Shown here: in pieces, positions 27,050 through 36,091 of the stretch
How positions within the stretch are numbered: position 1 is the stretch's first letter
Layout: each line of letters opens with the position of its first letter
NCBI GenBank assembly: GCA_015060485.1
Contig: SUYI01000003.1
Coordinates: 121,527-185,526 of the forward strand
Direction of reading: 5' to 3'
Length of the DNA stretch: 64,000 nucleotides
DNA from: Prevotella sp.
GTDB lineage: Bacteria; Bacteroidota; Bacteroidia; Bacteroidales; Bacteroidaceae
The notes under the pieces: generated by a model
The model's database searches: none
What the model was told of the DNA's origin: nothing
What the model saw: the letters and a program-made list of their open reading frames with translations, nothing else
Position numbers and translations under genes: made by a program

Positions 27050-29437
27050 ATGAACGTAATTACAAAGACCATTCAATTGCCCGATGGAAGAACCATCACA
27101 ATTGAGACCGGGAAAGTGGCAAAGCAGGCCGACGGCAGTGTCATGCTCCGCATGAACAACACCGTACTGCTGGCTACTGTTTGTGCCGCAAAAGATGCAG
27201 TTCCCGGAACTGATTTCATGCCTCTGCAGGTAGACTACAGGGAGCAGTACGCCGCAGCAGGACGCTTTCCTGGCGGCTTCACCAAGCGCGAGGGTAAGGC
27301 CTCGGACAATGAGATCCTGACCAGTCGTCTGGTCGACCGTGTGCTCCGTCCGTTGTTCCCCTCTAATTATCACGCAGAAGTTTTTGTCAACGTAATGCTG
27401 CTCAGTGCCGATGGTGTTGACCAGCCCGATGCTTTGGCAGGTTTTGCTGCCTCTGCTGCGTTGGCATGTTCAGATATCCCCTTCGAGTGCCCCATCTCTG
27501 AGGTTCGCGTAGCCCGTGTCAATGGCGAGTATGTCATTGATCCTACCTTCGAGCAGATGAAAGAGGCCGACATGGACATCATGGTTGGTGCCTCTGCCGA
27601 GAACATCATGATGGTGGAAGGTGAAATGAAGGAAGTGTCAGAGCAGGATTTGCTCGGTGCCCTCAAGGCTGCCATGGCTGCCATCAAGCCCATGTGTGAG
27701 CTTCAGGTGGAACTGTCTAAGGAACTGGGTGTCGACGTGAAGCGCGAGTACGACCACGAAATCAACGACGAGGCGCTGCGCGAACGTATGAACAAGGAGC
27801 TCTACCAGCCCGCCTACGACATCACCAAGCAGGCTCTCGAGAAGCACGCCCGTGCTGAGGCCTTCGAGAAGATTCTCGCTGATTTCAAGGAGAAGTTCTT
27901 CACCGAGCGCAAAGCCGCTGCTGAAGCCGCCGCTACCGCTGGCACTGTGCTCAGCGATTCTGTCGCTGAGATCTCCGACGACGACTACGAGGCTATGATG
28001 GATCGCTACTACCACGACGTGGAGCGCGATGCCATGCGCCGTTGCATCCTCGATGAGGGCATCCGTCTGGATGGTCGTAAGACTACCGATATCCGTCCCA
28101 TCTGGTGCGAGGTCTCTCCACTGCCCATGCCTCACGGAAGCTCTATCTTCACCCGTGGTGAGACACAGTCGCTGACCACCGTGACCTTGGGTACCAAGCT
28201 GGACGAGAAGCTGGTTGACGACGTGCTCGACAAGAGCTATCAGCGCTTCCTGCTGCACTATAACTTCCCCCCATTCTGTACGGGTGAGGCTAAGGCTCAG
28301 CGCGGTGTAGGCCGTCGTGAAATTGGTCACGGACACCTGGCTTGGCGCGGTCTGAAGGACATGATTCCTGCTGACTTCCCCTATACCGTACGTGTCGTTT
28401 CTCAGATTCTGGAGTCTAACGGGTCTTCCAGCATGGCTACCGTCTGCGCTGGCACGCTGGCTCTGATGGACGCTGGTGTTCCCATGAAGAAGCCCGTCAG
28501 CGGTATTGCTATGGGTCTCATCAAGAACCCCGGAGAAGACAAGTACGCTGTGTTGAGCGATATCCTTGGTGACGAGGACCACCTGGGCGATATGGACTTC
28601 AAGACCACCGGTACACGCGACGGTCTGACCGCTACCCAGATGGATATCAAGTGCGACGGTCTGTCGTTCGACATCCTGGAGAAGGCACTGATGCAGGCTA
28701 AGGCTGGTCGTGAGCACATCTTGAACTGCATCACTTCGACCATCGCTGAGCCCCGTCCTGAGCTCAAGCCCCACGTTCCCCGCATCGAGGCCTTCGAGAT
28801 TCCGAAGGAGTTCATTGGTGCTGTCATTGGCCCGGGCGGAAAGATTATCCAGCAGATGCAGGAGGATACCGGTGCTACCATCACCATCGATGAGGAAGAC
28901 GGCGTTGGTAAGATTCAGGTCAGTGGTCCTAACAAGGAGTCGATTGACGCTGCTATCGCTAAGATCCGTGCCATCGTCGCTATCCCTGAGGTCGGCGAGG
29001 TTTACGAGGGTACCGTCCGCAGCATCATGCCTTACGGTTGCTTCGTAGAGTTCATGCCGGGCAAGGACGGTCTGCTGCATATCTCTGAGATTGACTGGAA
29101 GCGCCTCGAGACCGTCGAGGAGGCTGGCATCAAGGAGGGTGACAAGATTACCGTCAAGTTGCTCGAAATCGATCCGAAGACCGGTAAGTTCAAGCTCTCT
29201 CACCGTGTGCTTATCGAGAAACCCGAGGGCTATCAGGAGCGTCCTGCCCGTGAACGTGGCGAGCGCCGTGAGCGTCCCGAGCGTGGTGATCGTCGCAACC
29301 GCCCTGATCGTGGCGAGCGTGGTGAGCGTCGTCCCCGTCCAGAGCGTCGTGAACGCAACGATGAATATCAGGCTCCCGCTGCTGAGAACCACGAGCCGAA
29401 GGACTTCACTGACGAACTCGACAAGATGGACTTTTAA
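27050..29437 (+). CDS. pnp: Polyribonucleotide nucleotidyltransferase
   Basis: 795 residues. Two RNase PH cores are visible (about 1-230 and 315-550), then a KH domain ([14 protein letters not shown]) and an S1 domain ([19 protein letters not shown]). The C-terminal tail of about 65 residues is rich in Arg, Glu and Gly ([11 protein letters not shown] repeats) and may bind RNA or other degradosome proteins. The enzyme degrades RNA phosphorolytically. The leader between the promoter (26915-26922) and the ATG is structured and carries a terminator-like hairpin, so expression may be controlled in the leader. Confidence 0.97.
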   Translation: MNVITKTIQLPDGRTITIETGKVAKQADGSVMLRMNNTVLLATVCAAKDAVPGTDFMPLQVDYREQYAAAGRFPGGFTKREGKASDNEILTSRLVDRVLRPLFPSNYHAEVFVNVMLLSADGVDQPDALAGFAASAALACSDIPFECPISEVRVARVNGEYVIDPTFEQMKEADMDIMVGASAENIMMVEGEMKEVSEQDLLGALKAAMAAIKPMCELQVELSKELGVDVKREYDHEINDEALRERMNKELYQPAYDITKQALEKHARAEAFEKILADFKEKFFTERKAAAEAAATAGTVLSDSVAEISDDDYEAMMDRYYHDVERDAMRRCILDEGIRLDGRKTTDIRPIWCEVSPLPMPHGSSIFTRGETQSLTTVTLGTKLDEKLVDDVLDKSYQRFLLHYNFPPFCTGEAKAQRGVGRREIGHGHLAWRGLKDMIPADFPYTVRVVSQILESNGSSSMATVCAGTLALMDAGVPMKKPVSGIAMGLIKNPGEDKYAVLSDILGDEDHLGDMDFKTTGTRDGLTATQMDIKCDGLSFDILEKALMQAKAGREHILNCITSTIAEPRPELKPHVPRIEAFEIPKEFIGAVIGPGGKIIQQMQEDTGATITIDEEDGVGKIQVSGPNKESIDAAIAKIRAIVAIPEVGEVYEGTVRSIMPYGCFVEFMPGKDGLLHISEIDWKRLETVEEAGIKEGDKITVKLLEIDPKTGKFKLSHRVLIEKPEGYQERPARERGERRERPERGDRRNRPDRGERGERRPRPERRERNDEYQAPAAENHEPKDFTDELDKMDF

Positions 29438-29484
29438 TCAATTGATAATTGATATTAGTAACAGAACAAACAAAAAATAGCACG

Positions 29485-30021
29485 ATGAAAAAGATTTTAG
29501 CTCTTTTCGCCCTACTGGTGGCAACCTTGACAGCCAGTGCACAGACTGAAGAGTTGAAAAACGAGATAGGCGTCTACTATGGTTTTGGCTCTGCAACGAA
29601 CATCGTATCGGCCATCGGCACGGCATTCAATTTCGACAATGAGGACAAGAAGGGCTTTTGGGGCCCCATCGGTGTCGAGTATTTCTACCACGCCTCTCCC
29701 GTAGTGGCCGTTGGTGGTATGGTCAGCCTTGCCGGCTGTACCTATAGCTCGAATTCCAACTACAAGTCCACCTATATCACATTGATGCCCGCTGTGAAGT
29801 TCCACTGGCTTCATAAAGAGCATTTCGGCATGTATTCCATGTTGGCTGCCGGTGCCACCTTCCATCATGCCAAGGCAGGCAGCGAAAGCAAGAATCAGGT
29901 GGTCTTCATGGGGCACGTCACAGCTCTGGGTGTTGAGTTTGGCGGTCCATTCCGCGGTTTCGTCGAAGCTGGTTTTGGCGAGCGTGGCATGCTCACCGCT
30001 GGTGTGCGCTATAAATTCTAA
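29485..30021 (+). CDS. Outer-membrane beta-barrel protein
   Basis: 178 residues from the ATG at 29485, which gives a signal peptide ending TASAQ. The remainder alternates hydrophobic and polar residues with Gly-rich turns and ends in an aromatic residue (GVRYKF), as outer-membrane beta-barrels do. Length suggests 8 strands. The ligand or role is unknown. It follows pnp after 47 nt and ends in a clear intrinsic terminator at 30037-30078. Confidence 0.75.
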   Translation: MKKILALFALLVATLTASAQTEELKNEIGVYYGFGSATNIVSAIGTAFNFDNEDKKGFWGPIGVEYFYHASPVVAVGGMVSLAGCTYSSNSNYKSTYITLMPAVKFHWLHKEHFGMYSMLAAGATFHHAKAGSESKNQVVFMGHVTALGVEFGGPFRGFVEAGFGERGMLTAGVRYKF

Positions 30022-30036
30022 GTCACAATAAACACA

Positions 30037-30078
30037 AAGAATCCGAGCAATTCATCATTGTTCGGATTCTTTTCTTTA
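30037..30078 (+). terminator. Intrinsic terminator after beta-barrel gene
   Basis: AAGAATCCGA pairs with TCGGATTCTT (10 bp, loop 15 nt), then a T-rich run. Confidence 0.8.
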
Positions 30079-30136
30079 TCTTCCTAAACTGAAGGGTGGT
30101 TTCTTCTAAATCGCATTTTTAATGACGAGACCTCGT

Positions 30137-30916
30137 TTAACCAAGTACTACATCGAGCACCATCATGAGGACGAAGCCAATAGAAAAACCGATGGTACTG
30201 AGATTGGAGTGTTCGCCCTCGCTGGCTTCTGGAATCAGTTCCTCGACAACGACGTAGAACATGGCACCAGCGGCAAAGGCCAGCATGTAGGGTAGAACGG
30301 GTGTCATGAGCGAGGCCAGCAACACCACTGCCAAACCTCCGAGTGGTTCCACGGCTCCGCTCAATGAGCCGATGACGAATGACTTCCACTTGGAATTGCC
30401 TGCTGCCCGCATGGGCATGGAGATGATGGCACCCTCAGGCACATTCTGGATGGCGATACCTAAAGAAACGGCAATGGCGCTGGCTAGTGAGATATTCGAC
30501 ATTCCGCTTTCGGCTCCTGCAAATACCACACCCACAGCCATGCCTTCTGGCAGATTGTGGATGGTGACGGCCAGAGCTAGCATAGCAGTTCTAGAGAGTT
30601 TTGAATGAGGACCTTCTGGCTTGTCAGTGCCGATGTGCAGGTGGGGAGTCAGCTCGTCAATCATCAGCAGGAATCCCATACCCAACAGGAATCCCACGGC
30701 AGCAGGCAAAACCGACCAACGCCCGTTGTCTGCTACCATCTCCATTGATGGAATCAGCAGCGACCATACCGATGCAGCCACCATCACACCCGATGCAAAA
30801 CCGAGCAGCATTTTCTGAAGCCTCGCAGACATCTCGTCCTTCATGAAAAACACAAAAGCAGAGCCGAGCATAGTTCCCAACAGGGGAATCAACAATCCTA
30901 TTACCAATGTTTTCAT
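30137..30916 (-). CDS. ZIP family metal transporter (ZupT-like)
   Basis: 259 residues with eight predicted membrane segments. The ZIP metal-site helices are HNLPEGMAVGV and IQNVPEGAIISMP. It moves Zn2+, and possibly Fe2+ or Mn2+, into the cytoplasm. It lies 25 nt downstream of the GNAT gene, at the end of a minus-strand run that includes rubredoxin and ferritin-like genes. A metal or redox theme is plausible but unproven. Confidence 0.9.
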   Translation of the reverse strand: MKTLVIGLLIPLLGTMLGSAFVFFMKDEMSARLQKMLLGFASGVMVAASVWSLLIPSMEMVADNGRWSVLPAAVGFLLGMGFLLMIDELTPHLHIGTDKPEGPHSKLSRTAMLALAVTIHNLPEGMAVGVVFAGAESGMSNISLASAIAVSLGIAIQNVPEGAIISMPMRAAGNSKWKSFVIGSLSGAVEPLGGLAVVLLASLMTPVLPYMLAFAAGAMFYVVVEELIPEASEGEHSNLSTIGFSIGFVLMMVLDVVLG

Positions 30917-30941
30917 CTCTTATTTGATGAAGTGAAAAATA

Positions 30942-31424
30942 CTAAAAATCCAATTTGTAACACACACAATCTTCATCGCGGTAAAACTCTTTGGCACCCC
31001 ACCGTTGCCAGTATTGATGAGTTTTGAGGCTATGCAGAACAGGAATGAAGATGAAATCGTAGTTGGCTCTCAATTCAGGCATGATTGACATCAGCATGTC
31101 GTAGTTCAATCGGGTACCACGATATTCTTCAGCAACAATGAACGAAAAGACAGCGATATAGCGCTGGGCGTTGAGACTGTTTATAAGCTCCGGCTTGTCT
31201 GTTAGGATCTGCGGCGTCTCCTCCTCAATTCGATAGTCACTCATATTGAGCAGCCCTATGACATGACCGCTTTCATCTAAGGCTTTGACACTCAACGGCC
31301 AGTTGAAATGTAGGTCTTGCACCCACGACTCCACCTCAGCGCGGTCAAAACCGTATTGTCGCACCATCCAGTCAATTGTCAACGGCGCATCATCTTCAGT
31401 CATTCTTTGTAATATGTACGACAT
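30942..31424 (-). CDS. GNAT-like N-acetyltransferase domain protein
   Basis: 160 residues. The opening YILQRMTEDDA, the strand YIAVFSFIVAEEYRGTRLNYD and the final YWQRWGAKEFYRD block fit the GNAT fold, although the acetyl-CoA loop is weak. The substrate is unknown. The start overlaps the end of the DUF2156 gene by 29 nt; an alternative ATG at 31403 would reduce this to 8 nt. Confidence 0.7.
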   Translation of the reverse strand: MSYILQRMTEDDAPLTIDWMVRQYGFDRAEVESWVQDLHFNWPLSVKALDESGHVIGLLNMSDYRIEEETPQILTDKPELINSLNAQRYIAVFSFIVAEEYRGTRLNYDMLMSIMPELRANYDFIFIPVLHSLKTHQYWQRWGAKEFYRDEDCVCYKLDF

Positions 31425-32286
31425 TGTAGGTCAATAGTATTTCAGGATGATACGACAATTTCGCTTGGCGAAGACCAGGGATGCCCATATCTTCTTCGCG
31501 GTTCAGATAGATGTATTGTTCGGGCAGATGCTCTGCGAACTGCTGGTTGATGATGGCAAAGGAGCCCTCCACGTGCCGGTCGGCTTTCTCCACACAGACG
31601 TCAAAGGTATCGGTGGTGACAGCGGAGCCGTATGTGAAAGCCACCATACGACCGTCCACGAAGATGCTTCCGCCTATCATGCCGAGAGCGTCCCAATTCG
31701 AAAAGATGGTCTCCATCACCTGGTGTTCGGCATCAATAGTCTCATTCCCGTTTTCGTTATCGTTATCGTTTTTGTTTTTCTGCCAAATTGCCGCCAGTCG
31801 ACGACATTCGTCAAACAATTCTGGCGTTAGAGGACGATATTCAAAATCAGGATGCTCCGCACGGAAACGGTGGATGTGATTGCGCTTGGCGTCCAAATGC
31901 CTGCCATGAAGCGTTGCGAGGTCAGTGCGACGATAGATGTAATCGTATTGGTTGCGAACAGGCTCGACGGAAATGGAGAATCCAGACAATTGCTCAACTT
32001 GCGCGTCTTCAAGTCCAATCAATGTCAAATCTTCATTACTATCATCCAATAATGCCTCAATAAGTTCCAGCGACAACGCTTCTGACGAACAAACCATATA
32101 CGCTCGCTGGCCATCGAAGGTATAGCGTAGCACCACAGCGTTTTCAAGCACGCACACCTCGGTGCCGAACAAAAATTTCCATCCTACAAGGTTGGCAAAG
32201 TTATAGTTGCAGTTACGTCTCCCCGAAGGAAGCGTAACTGCTTGCATTGTATCGCGGTCAGAAAGTGACAACTGGTGAAATGTCAT
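31396..32286 (-). CDS. DUF2156 / phosphatidylglycerol lysyltransferase-like protein
   Basis: 296 residues from the ATG at 32286, which overlaps the upstream stop codon by one base (TAATG). The family pattern of two GNAT-like folds is visible: CNYNFANLVGWKF, the KRNHIHRFRAEHPDF block, and a C-terminal NREEDMGIPGLRQAK motif. Relatives include lysyl-phosphatidylglycerol synthase C-terminal domains, but no membrane segment is present here. The true substrate is unknown. An Asn/Asp-rich stretch around residues 184-194 is encoded by a short hexanucleotide repeat. Confidence 0.75.
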   Translation of the reverse strand: MTFHQLSLSDRDTMQAVTLPSGRRNCNYNFANLVGWKFLFGTEVCVLENAVVLRYTFDGQRAYMVCSSEALSLELIEALLDDSNEDLTLIGLEDAQVEQLSGFSISVEPVRNQYDYIYRRTDLATLHGRHLDAKRNHIHRFRAEHPDFEYRPLTPELFDECRRLAAIWQKNKNDNDNENGNETIDAEHQVMETIFSNWDALGMIGGSIFVDGRMVAFTYGSAVTTDTFDVCVEKADRHVEGSFAIINQQFAEHLPEQYIYLNREEDMGIPGLRQAKLSYHPEILLTYNVVHITKND

Positions 32287-33227
32287 TATGCCTTGTTGAA
32301 TTTCTCCTTGGGCTGCTTGCAACGTGGACAGCGCCAGTCGTCGGGCAGGTCTTCGAAAGCCACACCGTCGTGCTCGGCTGGGTCATAGACATAGCCGCAG
32401 ACAGAGCAGACATATTTGCCGCTGGCTTCTTTCTTTTCGAAAACCACTTCGGGCCAAATGGTTGGAACGGGATTGTCGAGGTCCATCACTCGCTTGGCCT
32501 CCAGATTCTCGTAGCCCTGCGGGGTGTGGGTGCCCATATAGACGGTGGGGTTGTTGCGGACGAACTCACGCACACGGTCCAACGTCTCGCGAGCTGCGGG
32601 CAGGTCATCATAGACCACGGAGAGCTTGTTCTCATGCAAGGCCTCGTCGACGTAGGTGATGTCGGCTTGGAACATGTAGTAGAGCCCGTCGCTCTCGGCT
32701 ATCACGAGGCTGTTACCGTTGGTGTGTCCCTTGGCCTTGATAAACCACACGCCGTCACAAATCTTCTGCGTCTCGGGGAAGTTATGATAGGGGCCGTCTG
32801 TGTAGGTTACGGGTACCACGTTCGTGAGTCCCTTCAGCTCTTCAGCCTGCGTCTCGTCAGCCCCTACATAAATCTTCGCGTTGGGGAACGAGCGGAGTTC
32901 GCCCGAGTGGTCATTATGGCGATGCGTGAGCAGAATCTTGGTCACCTGCTCGGGCTTGTAGCCGAGGGCGGCAAATGCCTCCATGTAGGTGCAGATGTCC
33001 TTTCCTGTGAAGACTTTTGAATTCTCATCGGGTACTTCTTCCGGTGTACCCGCGGTGATGCCCGTATCTACCAATATTACTTCCGAACCTGTGTCGATGA
33101 GATAGTTCTGCAGGCTACCACGATAGCGGATGTTCTTGTCGAATTTGTCGGGGCCTTCCTCACCACCGAAGACGAAGGGCTGGGTATAAAACCCGTCACG
33201 TCTGAATTTTACTGCTTTTATTTTCAT
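32286..33227 (-). CDS. MBL-fold metallohydrolase with C-terminal rubredoxin domain
   Basis: 313 residues. The N-terminal domain carries the metallo-beta-lactamase motif THRHNDH (His102, His104, Asp106, His107), a bridging Asp in [10 protein letters not shown] and a later His in MGTHTPQ, so a binuclear metal site is complete. The last about 42 residues are a rubredoxin domain with Cys274/277 and Cys300/303. The MBL part resembles lactonase-like hydrolases. Fusion to rubredoxin suggests an electron-transfer reaction at the metal site instead of simple hydrolysis (inference). A standalone rubredoxin gene lies 16 nt upstream. Confidence 0.88.
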   Translation of the reverse strand: MKIKAVKFRRDGFYTQPFVFGGEEGPDKFDKNIRYRGSLQNYLIDTGSEVILVDTGITAGTPEEVPDENSKVFTGKDICTYMEAFAALGYKPEQVTKILLTHRHNDHSGELRSFPNAKIYVGADETQAEELKGLTNVVPVTYTDGPYHNFPETQKICDGVWFIKAKGHTNGNSLVIAESDGLYYMFQADITYVDEALHENKLSVVYDDLPAARETLDRVREFVRNNPTVYMGTHTPQGYENLEAKRVMDLDNPVPTIWPEVVFEKKEASGKYVCSVCGYVYDPAEHDGVAFEDLPDDWRCPRCKQPKEKFNKA

Positions 33228-33243
33228 ATTGCTTTTGTCGTTA

Positions 33244-33405
33244 TTATTCTTCTACGGGTACGAATTTCTCCTTCTTCCGCTTGCAGCGGGGGCAGCGCCA
33301 CGTGTCGGGCAGGTCTTCAAACTGGGTTCCGGGAGGTATTCCCTGCTTGGGGTCACCCTTCTCCGGGTCGTAAGTGTACTTACAGGGGCATTTCATCTTT
33401 GCCAT
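33244..33405 (-). CDS. Rubredoxin with CxC first knuckle
   Basis: 53 residues from the ATG at 33405. The rubredoxin core [15 protein letters not shown] and the second knuckle CPRC are typical. The first knuckle reads KCPCKY, giving Cys-x-Cys instead of Cys-x-x-Cys, with Lys in place of the usual Gly. An altered Fe-S site geometry is expected. The basic tail KRKKEKF may bind a partner protein. A likely electron carrier for the adjacent MBL-rubredoxin protein, the ferritin-like protein or the flavodiiron protein (inference). Confidence 0.88.
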   Translation of the reverse strand: MAKMKCPCKYTYDPEKGDPKQGIPPGTQFEDLPDTWRCPRCKRKKEKFVPVEE

Positions 33406-33606
33406 AATCGAAATTTTAGGTGATTTGAAAATGAAGGGACGGCTTTGCGTGGTATCTGAATCCGTAGAACAGTCACTCCGGCTACACCGTCCCCTTTGAA
33501 GATTTGAGTGTCCCCGCCAAACGGGGGAAACGGCGGACTCCGAGCTTGCTCGCCTGAGCACCAACGGAGCGCAAGAAGCCAATGGGCTTTAAGCCGTGAG
33601 AAATAA
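33406..33606 (-). other. Intercistronic structured region before rubredoxin gene
   Basis: 201 nt between the ferritin-like stop and the rubredoxin start, G+C-richer than its surroundings. It holds GGGACGG (33436-33442) with CCGTCCC (33487-33493), CCCCG with CGGGG near 33512-33526, the palindrome CGAGC-TT-GCTCG (33541-33552), CTCCG (33538-33542) with CGGAG (33565-33569), and AAGCC-AATG-GGCTT (33576-33589). It could be a cis-acting RNA or a dispersed repeat. No ORF is seen. Confidence 0.4.
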
Positions 33607-34062
33607 TTAAAGTTGCAGCAGCAGCCAGTTCTGCGTGCCGATCTTCTCGATGAGTTCTACTGCACCCTGGCTCCAGAAGAGGTCTTCCTCCTCGTCCTTC
33701 AGGTAGTCCTTCAGCAGGTCGTAGGTGATGGGATCGTCCTTCACACCCTCCATGCACTTCATCAGCAGCTCAACGCCTGGCTCCTGAATAGCGAGGTCGG
33801 CCTTAACATACTCAACGGGGTCGGTGATGAGCTCGCGGCTCTTCATGCCCTCGAACTTAATGTCTCCACCAAGGTCGAGAATACGCTCTGTGAACTTCTC
33901 TACCCAGCCCATCTCCTCACCAAAGTGGCCGATGTATTTTTCACCGAGCTTTGTGAAGCCCTGTGCCTTGAAGATCATACCCTGCTGCTTGTGAACGATG
34001 GCACCTTCTGCCAGATGAGTTACGAAAAACTGTAATGACTCAATAGATTTCTTCTTGTCCAT
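33607..34062 (-). CDS. Ferritin-like (bacterioferritin/Dps-related) protein
   Basis: 151 residues, a four-helix ferritin-like protein. By comparison with bacterioferritin the carboxylate ligands are kept (Glu19, Glu50, Glu94, Glu124). The His of the first ExxH is Trp53 and the His of the second is Asp127, so the diiron site is altered. Iron storage or peroxide protection is plausible. It has its own promoter (TAACTTTG 34118-34125), preceded by two direct repeats 21 nt apart. Rubredoxin genes follow. Confidence 0.75.
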   Translation of the reverse strand: MDKKKSIESLQFFVTHLAEGAIVHKQQGMIFKAQGFTKLGEKYIGHFGEEMGWVEKFTERILDLGGDIKFEGMKSRELITDPVEYVKADLAIQEPGVELLMKCMEGVKDDPITYDLLKDYLKDEEEDLFWSQGAVELIEKIGTQNWLLLQL

Positions 34063-34117
34063 AATGCTTTTGTTTTAGTTGTTAAACGAATATTTTATTT
34101 AATTCTGAATCACACTG

Positions 34118-34184
34118 CAAAGTTACGACTATTTTCCTGCAATTTCTAATCTGAAACAATACAAAAATTGTCTGAAACGATACA
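34118..34184 (-). promoter_or_regulatory. Ferritin-like gene promoter with two direct repeats
   Basis: The box TAACTTTG is at 34118-34125 (minus). Upstream, TCTGAAACAATACA (34150-34163) and TCTGAAACGATACA (34171-34184) repeat with a 21-nt period, as for a regulator bound on one face of the helix. Confidence 0.5.
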
Positions 34185-34186
34185 GA

Positions 34187-35506
34187 TTACTTGCAATGGA
34201 GGGCAACGATGGTCTCATACTTCTCCTGCTTGCCAGAGGTCTGCTTGGGCTCCTCCACTTTCTTTCCATACTCGTAAACCTGCTCGAGGCTGAGTTTGCC
34301 ATCCTCGAAGTCCTTACCGATACCGCTGTCGAAGCTGGCATAGCGAGCCTTCTTCATAGCGGGCAGCTCAGAGTTCTCAAGAATATCGGCAGCGTTCAAC
34401 AGGGCACGTGCCATAGCATCCATACCGCTGATATGAGCGATGAACAGATCCTCGAGGTCGGTTGAGTTACGACGGATCTTGGCATCGAAATTGGTACCGC
34501 CATTGCCCAAGCCACCATTGCGGATAATCTCCATCATAGCTTGTGTCAATTCGTAGTTGTCGATGGGGAACTGGTCGGTATCCCAGCCATTCTGTGCATC
34601 ACCACGGTTAGCGTCGATAGAACCCAGCATACCTGCGTCAACAGCGCAAGCCAGCTCGTGCTCGAAGGTATGACCAGCCAGTGTAGCGTGGTTCACCTCG
34701 ATGTTCACCTTGAAGTCCTTATCCAGGCCATGTGCTTTCAGGAAGCCAATCACAGTCTCTGTATCCACATCATACTGGTGCTTAGAAGGCTCCATGGGCT
34801 TCGGCTCGATGAGGAACGTGCCCTTGAAACCCTTGCTGCGGGCATAGTCACGGGCCATACCGAGCATCATGGCCATGTGCTCCTTCTCACGCTTCTGATC
34901 GGTGTTCAGCAGGCTCATGTAGCCCTCACGTCCGCCCCAGAACACGTAGTTGGTACCACCAAGCTTGATGGTAGCATCGATAGCGTTCTTAATCTGAACG
35001 ATAGCACGGGCCACCACGTCGAAATCAGGGTTGGTAGAAGCACCGTTCATATAGCGCTTGTTGCTGAATACGTTGGCGGTACCCCAGAGCAACTTGATGT
35101 TGGGGAACTGTTTCATCTTCTCCAGAGCATAGTCGGTGATAGCCTTCATGCGCTCCTCATACTCTGCAATGGTATCAGCCTCCTGAACGAGGTCGATATC
35201 GTGGAAGCAGAAGTACTCGATGCCCAGCTTGTCCATGATCTCGAAGCCGGCATCCATCTTATCCTTGGCACGCTGGACGGGGTCACCAGCCTTATCCCAC
35301 TCGTAAGAGCGAGTCTGACCACCGAACTGGTCTGCACTTGCGCCACCAAGTGTATGCCACCAGGCCATAGCAAACTTCAGCCAGTCCTTCATCTTCTTTC
35401 CCATCACGACCTTCTCTGGCTCGTAATAGTGGAAAGCCATCACATTCTTACTGTCCTTTCCCTCGAAAGGAATCTTACCGGTAAACGGAAAATACTCTTT
35501 TGCCAT
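34187..35506 (-). CDS. xylA: Xylose isomerase
   Basis: 439 residues from the ATG at 35506. Family signatures are FCFHDIDLVQEA (catalytic His), the metal-ligand segment LIEPKPMEPSKHQYD, NIEVNHATLAGHTFEHE and GSIDANRGD. It converts D-xylose to D-xylulose in the cytoplasm. No xylulokinase is adjacent; it lies 44 nt downstream of an OhrR-type regulator gene. It probably uses xylose released by GH43-type enzymes such as that at 6-7 kb. Confidence 0.97.
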   Translation of the reverse strand: MAKEYFPFTGKIPFEGKDSKNVMAFHYYEPEKVVMGKKMKDWLKFAMAWWHTLGGASADQFGGQTRSYEWDKAGDPVQRAKDKMDAGFEIMDKLGIEYFCFHDIDLVQEADTIAEYEERMKAITDYALEKMKQFPNIKLLWGTANVFSNKRYMNGASTNPDFDVVARAIVQIKNAIDATIKLGGTNYVFWGGREGYMSLLNTDQKREKEHMAMMLGMARDYARSKGFKGTFLIEPKPMEPSKHQYDVDTETVIGFLKAHGLDKDFKVNIEVNHATLAGHTFEHELACAVDAGMLGSIDANRGDAQNGWDTDQFPIDNYELTQAMMEIIRNGGLGNGGTNFDAKIRRNSTDLEDLFIAHISGMDAMARALLNAADILENSELPAMKKARYASFDSGIGKDFEDGKLSLEQVYEYGKKVEEPKQTSGKQEKYETIVALHCK

Positions 35507-35550
35507 AATGTTTTGATTTAAAATGTTATTGATATTTTGTAAACTGATAC

Positions 35551-35991
35551 TCATTTCTTTAATGTATCGATAATAGCGTCCAGTTCCTGCGTCAAGCGCG
35601 GATAATCTTTTGGCTTCATTGCGCATTCTGACATTTTCTCGTCCATACCTTTTGGAATAGAATTGAACGCCTGTTCCTCCATTGCCTTTCCCTTTTTGGT
35701 CAGCGATACAATCTGCTGGCGCTTATCCTGCTCGCCTTTTTTGCGAGAGACGATACCTAGTTTCTCCATGCGCTGGAGTAGGGGAGTGACGGTGTTCGTC
35801 TCCAGCAGCAGACGGTGGGCAATGTCGTTCACGGGTTGGTTGTCCTTCTCCCACAGCACCATCAGCACGAGGTACTGCGGATAGGTGATACCCAACGCCG
35901 TCAACATCGGTGTGTACGCCTGCGTCACCAGTCGTGAAGCCGTATAGAGACGGAAGCAAATCTGGTTATTGAGTTGTAATTCTGCGTGCAT
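35551..35991 (-). CDS. MarR/OhrR-type transcriptional regulator
   Basis: 146 residues from the ATG at 35991. A winged-helix MarR fold with the OhrR N-terminal pattern QICFRLYTASR is visible; Cys12 is at the position of the peroxide-sensing cysteine of OhrR. The DNA-binding region is VNDIAHRLLLETNTVTPLLQRMEKLG with the wing RQQIVSLTKKGK. The gene follows gpx, so peroxide-responsive control of gpx is likely (inference). An A+T-rich region with an inverted repeat and a tandem array precedes it. Confidence 0.88.
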   Translation of the reverse strand: MHAELQLNNQICFRLYTASRLVTQAYTPMLTALGITYPQYLVLMVLWEKDNQPVNDIAHRLLLETNTVTPLLQRMEKLGIVSRKKGEQDKRQQIVSLTKKGKAMEEQAFNSIPKGMDEKMSECAMKPKDYPRLTQELDAIIDTLKK

Positions 35992-36050
35992 AAATCTTAT
36001 TTTAAACACGAATTGCCATATAATTATCTATGTAATTTTTCATATAATTA

Positions 36051-36091
36051 ATTCATGATAATTCGTGAGACATTCGTGGTAATTCGTGTTA
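36051..36091 (+). repeat. 10-nt tandem array at gpx 3' end
   Basis: Units ATTCATGATA, ATTCGTGAGAC, ATTCGTGGTA, ATTCGTGTTA, ending in the gpx stop codon. An inverted copy (AACACGAATT) lies at 36005-36014. Confidence 0.65.

Noticed and set aside
27638..29392. 584-residue open frame antisense to pnp
   Set aside because: Its composition mirrors the codon bias of pnp on the other strand, it has no family signature, and pnp is certain.
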